Positions 63,061 through 64,000 of a DNA stretch of 64,000 bases are shown one piece after another. The position numbers and the translations under genes are program-made. Numbering within the stretch: position 1 is the stretch's first letter; the number at the start of each line of letters is the position of its first letter. A model generated the notes under the pieces. The model had not been told where the DNA came from, did no database searches, and was given only the letters and a program-made list of their open reading frames with translations. Origin of the DNA: Microbacterium flavum (GTDB taxonomy: Bacteria; Actinomycetota; Actinomycetes; Actinomycetales; Microbacteriaceae); the NCBI RefSeq assembly GCF_018717645.1, contig NZ_JAFLHG010000003.1:124001-188000 (forward strand). Reading direction: 5' to 3'.

Positions 63061-64000
63061 TCAGGCGGTGCCGGTCCACCGGCGCAGCGCATTGCGCGCC
63101 GCCTCGTCCGGGTCGTCGTCGCGCGCGTCGTCGGCTTCGGTCGAGGCACCCGCGGCATCGCCGCCGATGGGGCCGCTGTCCTCTGCGGCCAGACCGGTCC
63201 ACCCGGACAGCTCGATCGGCGCGGTGGCGTCCGGGTCGGCCGCCCCACCGCGGGCGGCCTCCTCCTCGAGGAAGCTCGCCAGGGTGTCGGCGTCGAAGGT
63301 ATCGGTGTGCATCGACGTGTCCACGGGGCCGCTGAGACCCGCGGGGACGCGCGCGCTGGCCGCGATCGCGTCGTCGACCGTCACGGCCTCGTGCGCGACG
63401 GCCGGCTGGTCGCGGACGTTCTCGTCGAGGGAGGTGAGAAGCGAGACGGCGTCGGCGACGAGCTCGGCCGACCCTGCGGCGTGGGCGTGCACGAGCCAGT
63501 TCGCGAACTCGAGCTCGGCGTACAGGCGCGCGCGCTCGGCGAGCTGGGGGTCGGGTGCGCGATGGGAGGCGCGGGAGTACGCGTCGAACACATCGGCCAC
63601 CGCCTCGGGGGCCGACGCGGTCCAGCGCAGATCGACGGCGGGATCGCCCACCCCGATCCCGCCCCAGGAGAGGAGGCCCGTCACGACGGGCACGCCGTCC
63701 GCGTCATCCTCGAAGACGAAGGATGCCGGGTCGACGCCGCCGAGGACGATCGTCGTCTCGAAGCGCCACAGCGGGTCGGAGGCGAGCGCCGTGCTCCAGC
63801 GCCGCAGCAGCCCGAACGGCAGCTCGCCGGTCGCCTCGGCGCGGTCGAGGAGCCGCTCGGCATCCGCACGCACCTCGGTCGAGGTGCGCATCGGCAGGCC
63901 GGCGTCGCGGACGACCGTCACCGGGAGATCGTGCACCTGCGCGGTCGCCGCGCCGAGCGCGGTCGCGATGCCGCGCCCCGCCGGGACATGCGCCGCGTCG
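63061..64000 (-). CDS. Phosphotransferase, aminoglycoside/macrolide type (partial at 5' end)
   Basis: The frame stays open to the window edge, so the N-terminus is missing; about 313 residues are visible. The segment DAAHVPAGRGIATALGAATAQVHDLP is the hinge typical of APH-like kinases, followed by WGGIGVGDPAVDLRW (DFG-equivalent region, GDPAVDL) near residue 115 of the visible part. The last 130 residues are acidic and of low complexity (Asp/Ala/Glu) beyond the kinase core. Neighbouring UvrD genes often have such a gene in Microbacterium. Substrate unknown; resistance is not implied. Confidence 0.8.
   Translation of the reverse strand, partial: DAAHVPAGRGIATALGAATAQVHDLPVTVVRDAGLPMRTSTEVRADAERLLDRAEATGELPFGLLRRWSTALASDPLWRFETTIVLGGVDPASFVFEDDADGVPVVTGLLSWGGIGVGDPAVDLRWTASAPEAVADVFDAYSRASHRAPDPQLAERARLYAELEFANWLVHAHAAGSAELVADAVSLLTSLDENVRDQPAVAHEAVTVDDAIAASARVPAGLSGPVDTSMHTDTFDADTLASFLEEEAARGGAADPDATAPIELSGWTGLAAEDSGPIGGDAAGASTEADDARDDDPDEAARNALRRWTGTA

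Noticed and set aside
63061..64000. Antibiotic resistance gene
   Set aside because: The kinase fold is shared by many metabolic enzymes; the N-terminus is missing and nothing points to a drug substrate.

Overview
The window is high-GC DNA from an actinobacterium, most likely Microbacteriaceae and probably Microbacterium or a close relative. The evidence is the GC-rich codon bias, GTG/TTG starts, a marP-like protease, an adnAB helicase-nuclease pair, DUF3107 and DUF3117 proteins, actinobacterial-type DapD, and many -10-like TAnnnT hexamers placed 6-7 nt before start codons (leaderless mRNAs). I see no rRNA, tRNA, CRISPR array, prophage or transposase gene. Most of the window is ordinary chromosomal housekeeping sequence. 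The accessory-looking parts are a short islet at 13.7-15.0 kb and a gene of unknown function at 35.5-36.7 kb.

Layout. 1-0.8 kb: the 3' end of an ABC exporter and a small acidic protein. 0.87-7.6 kb (minus): a translationally coupled operon reading nrtR-like regulator, nadA, nadB, nadC, cysteine desulfurase, family 2 glycosyltransferase; this is de novo NAD synthesis plus a sulfur donor for the NadA iron-sulfur cluster. 7.7-8.9 kb: MarP-like membrane serine protease. 8.93-13.67 kb: a tandem glycine riboswitch ahead of gcvT-gcvH-gcvP. 13.7-15.9 kb: an AbiEi/Vsr-like gene between two copies of a palindromic repeat, then a CPBP membrane protease. 16.0-28.0 kb: two complete oligopeptide/dipeptide ABC importers arranged as near mirror images, each with a fused double ATPase. 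28.1-33.98 kb: typA, a DUF2200 gene, an XRE-cupin regulator divergent from azlCD, a membrane protein, a 7Fe ferredoxin and dapC. 34.1-39.2 kb: citrate synthase, the unknown protein (with a second palindromic repeat family after each of these two genes), PPK2 and a lactate permease. 39.3-48.5 kb: dapD/dapE, a PIG-V-like mannosyltransferase, DUF3117, an O-methyltransferase, tatB, mrp, DUF1003, a MgtE-N/CBS protein, a general-stress-like protein and an alpha/beta hydrolase. This order resembles the Rv1177-Rv1234 region of Mycobacterium tuberculosis as I remember it. 48.5-53.4 kb: aminopeptidase P, an EEP-family enzyme, a PHP enzyme, a PLDc_N/SHOCT protein and DUF817. 53.4-63.0 kb: DEAD-box helicase, ferritin-like protein, small membrane protein, DUF3107 and adnA-adnB, resembling Rv3201c-Rv3211. 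63.06 kb to the end: a partial phosphotransferase.

Main points of interest: (i) two unrelated palindromic repeat families, each with two copies placed directly after stop codons; (ii) a tandem 24-bp repeat inserted in frame in gcvP; (iii) a dense set of leaderless promoters, several in back-to-back pairs; (iv) an NrtR-like regulator with a degenerate Nudix box and a candidate operator over its own start; (v) strong hairpins in the glycine riboswitch leader and beside both peptide-binding protein genes. I found no clear new multi-gene system.
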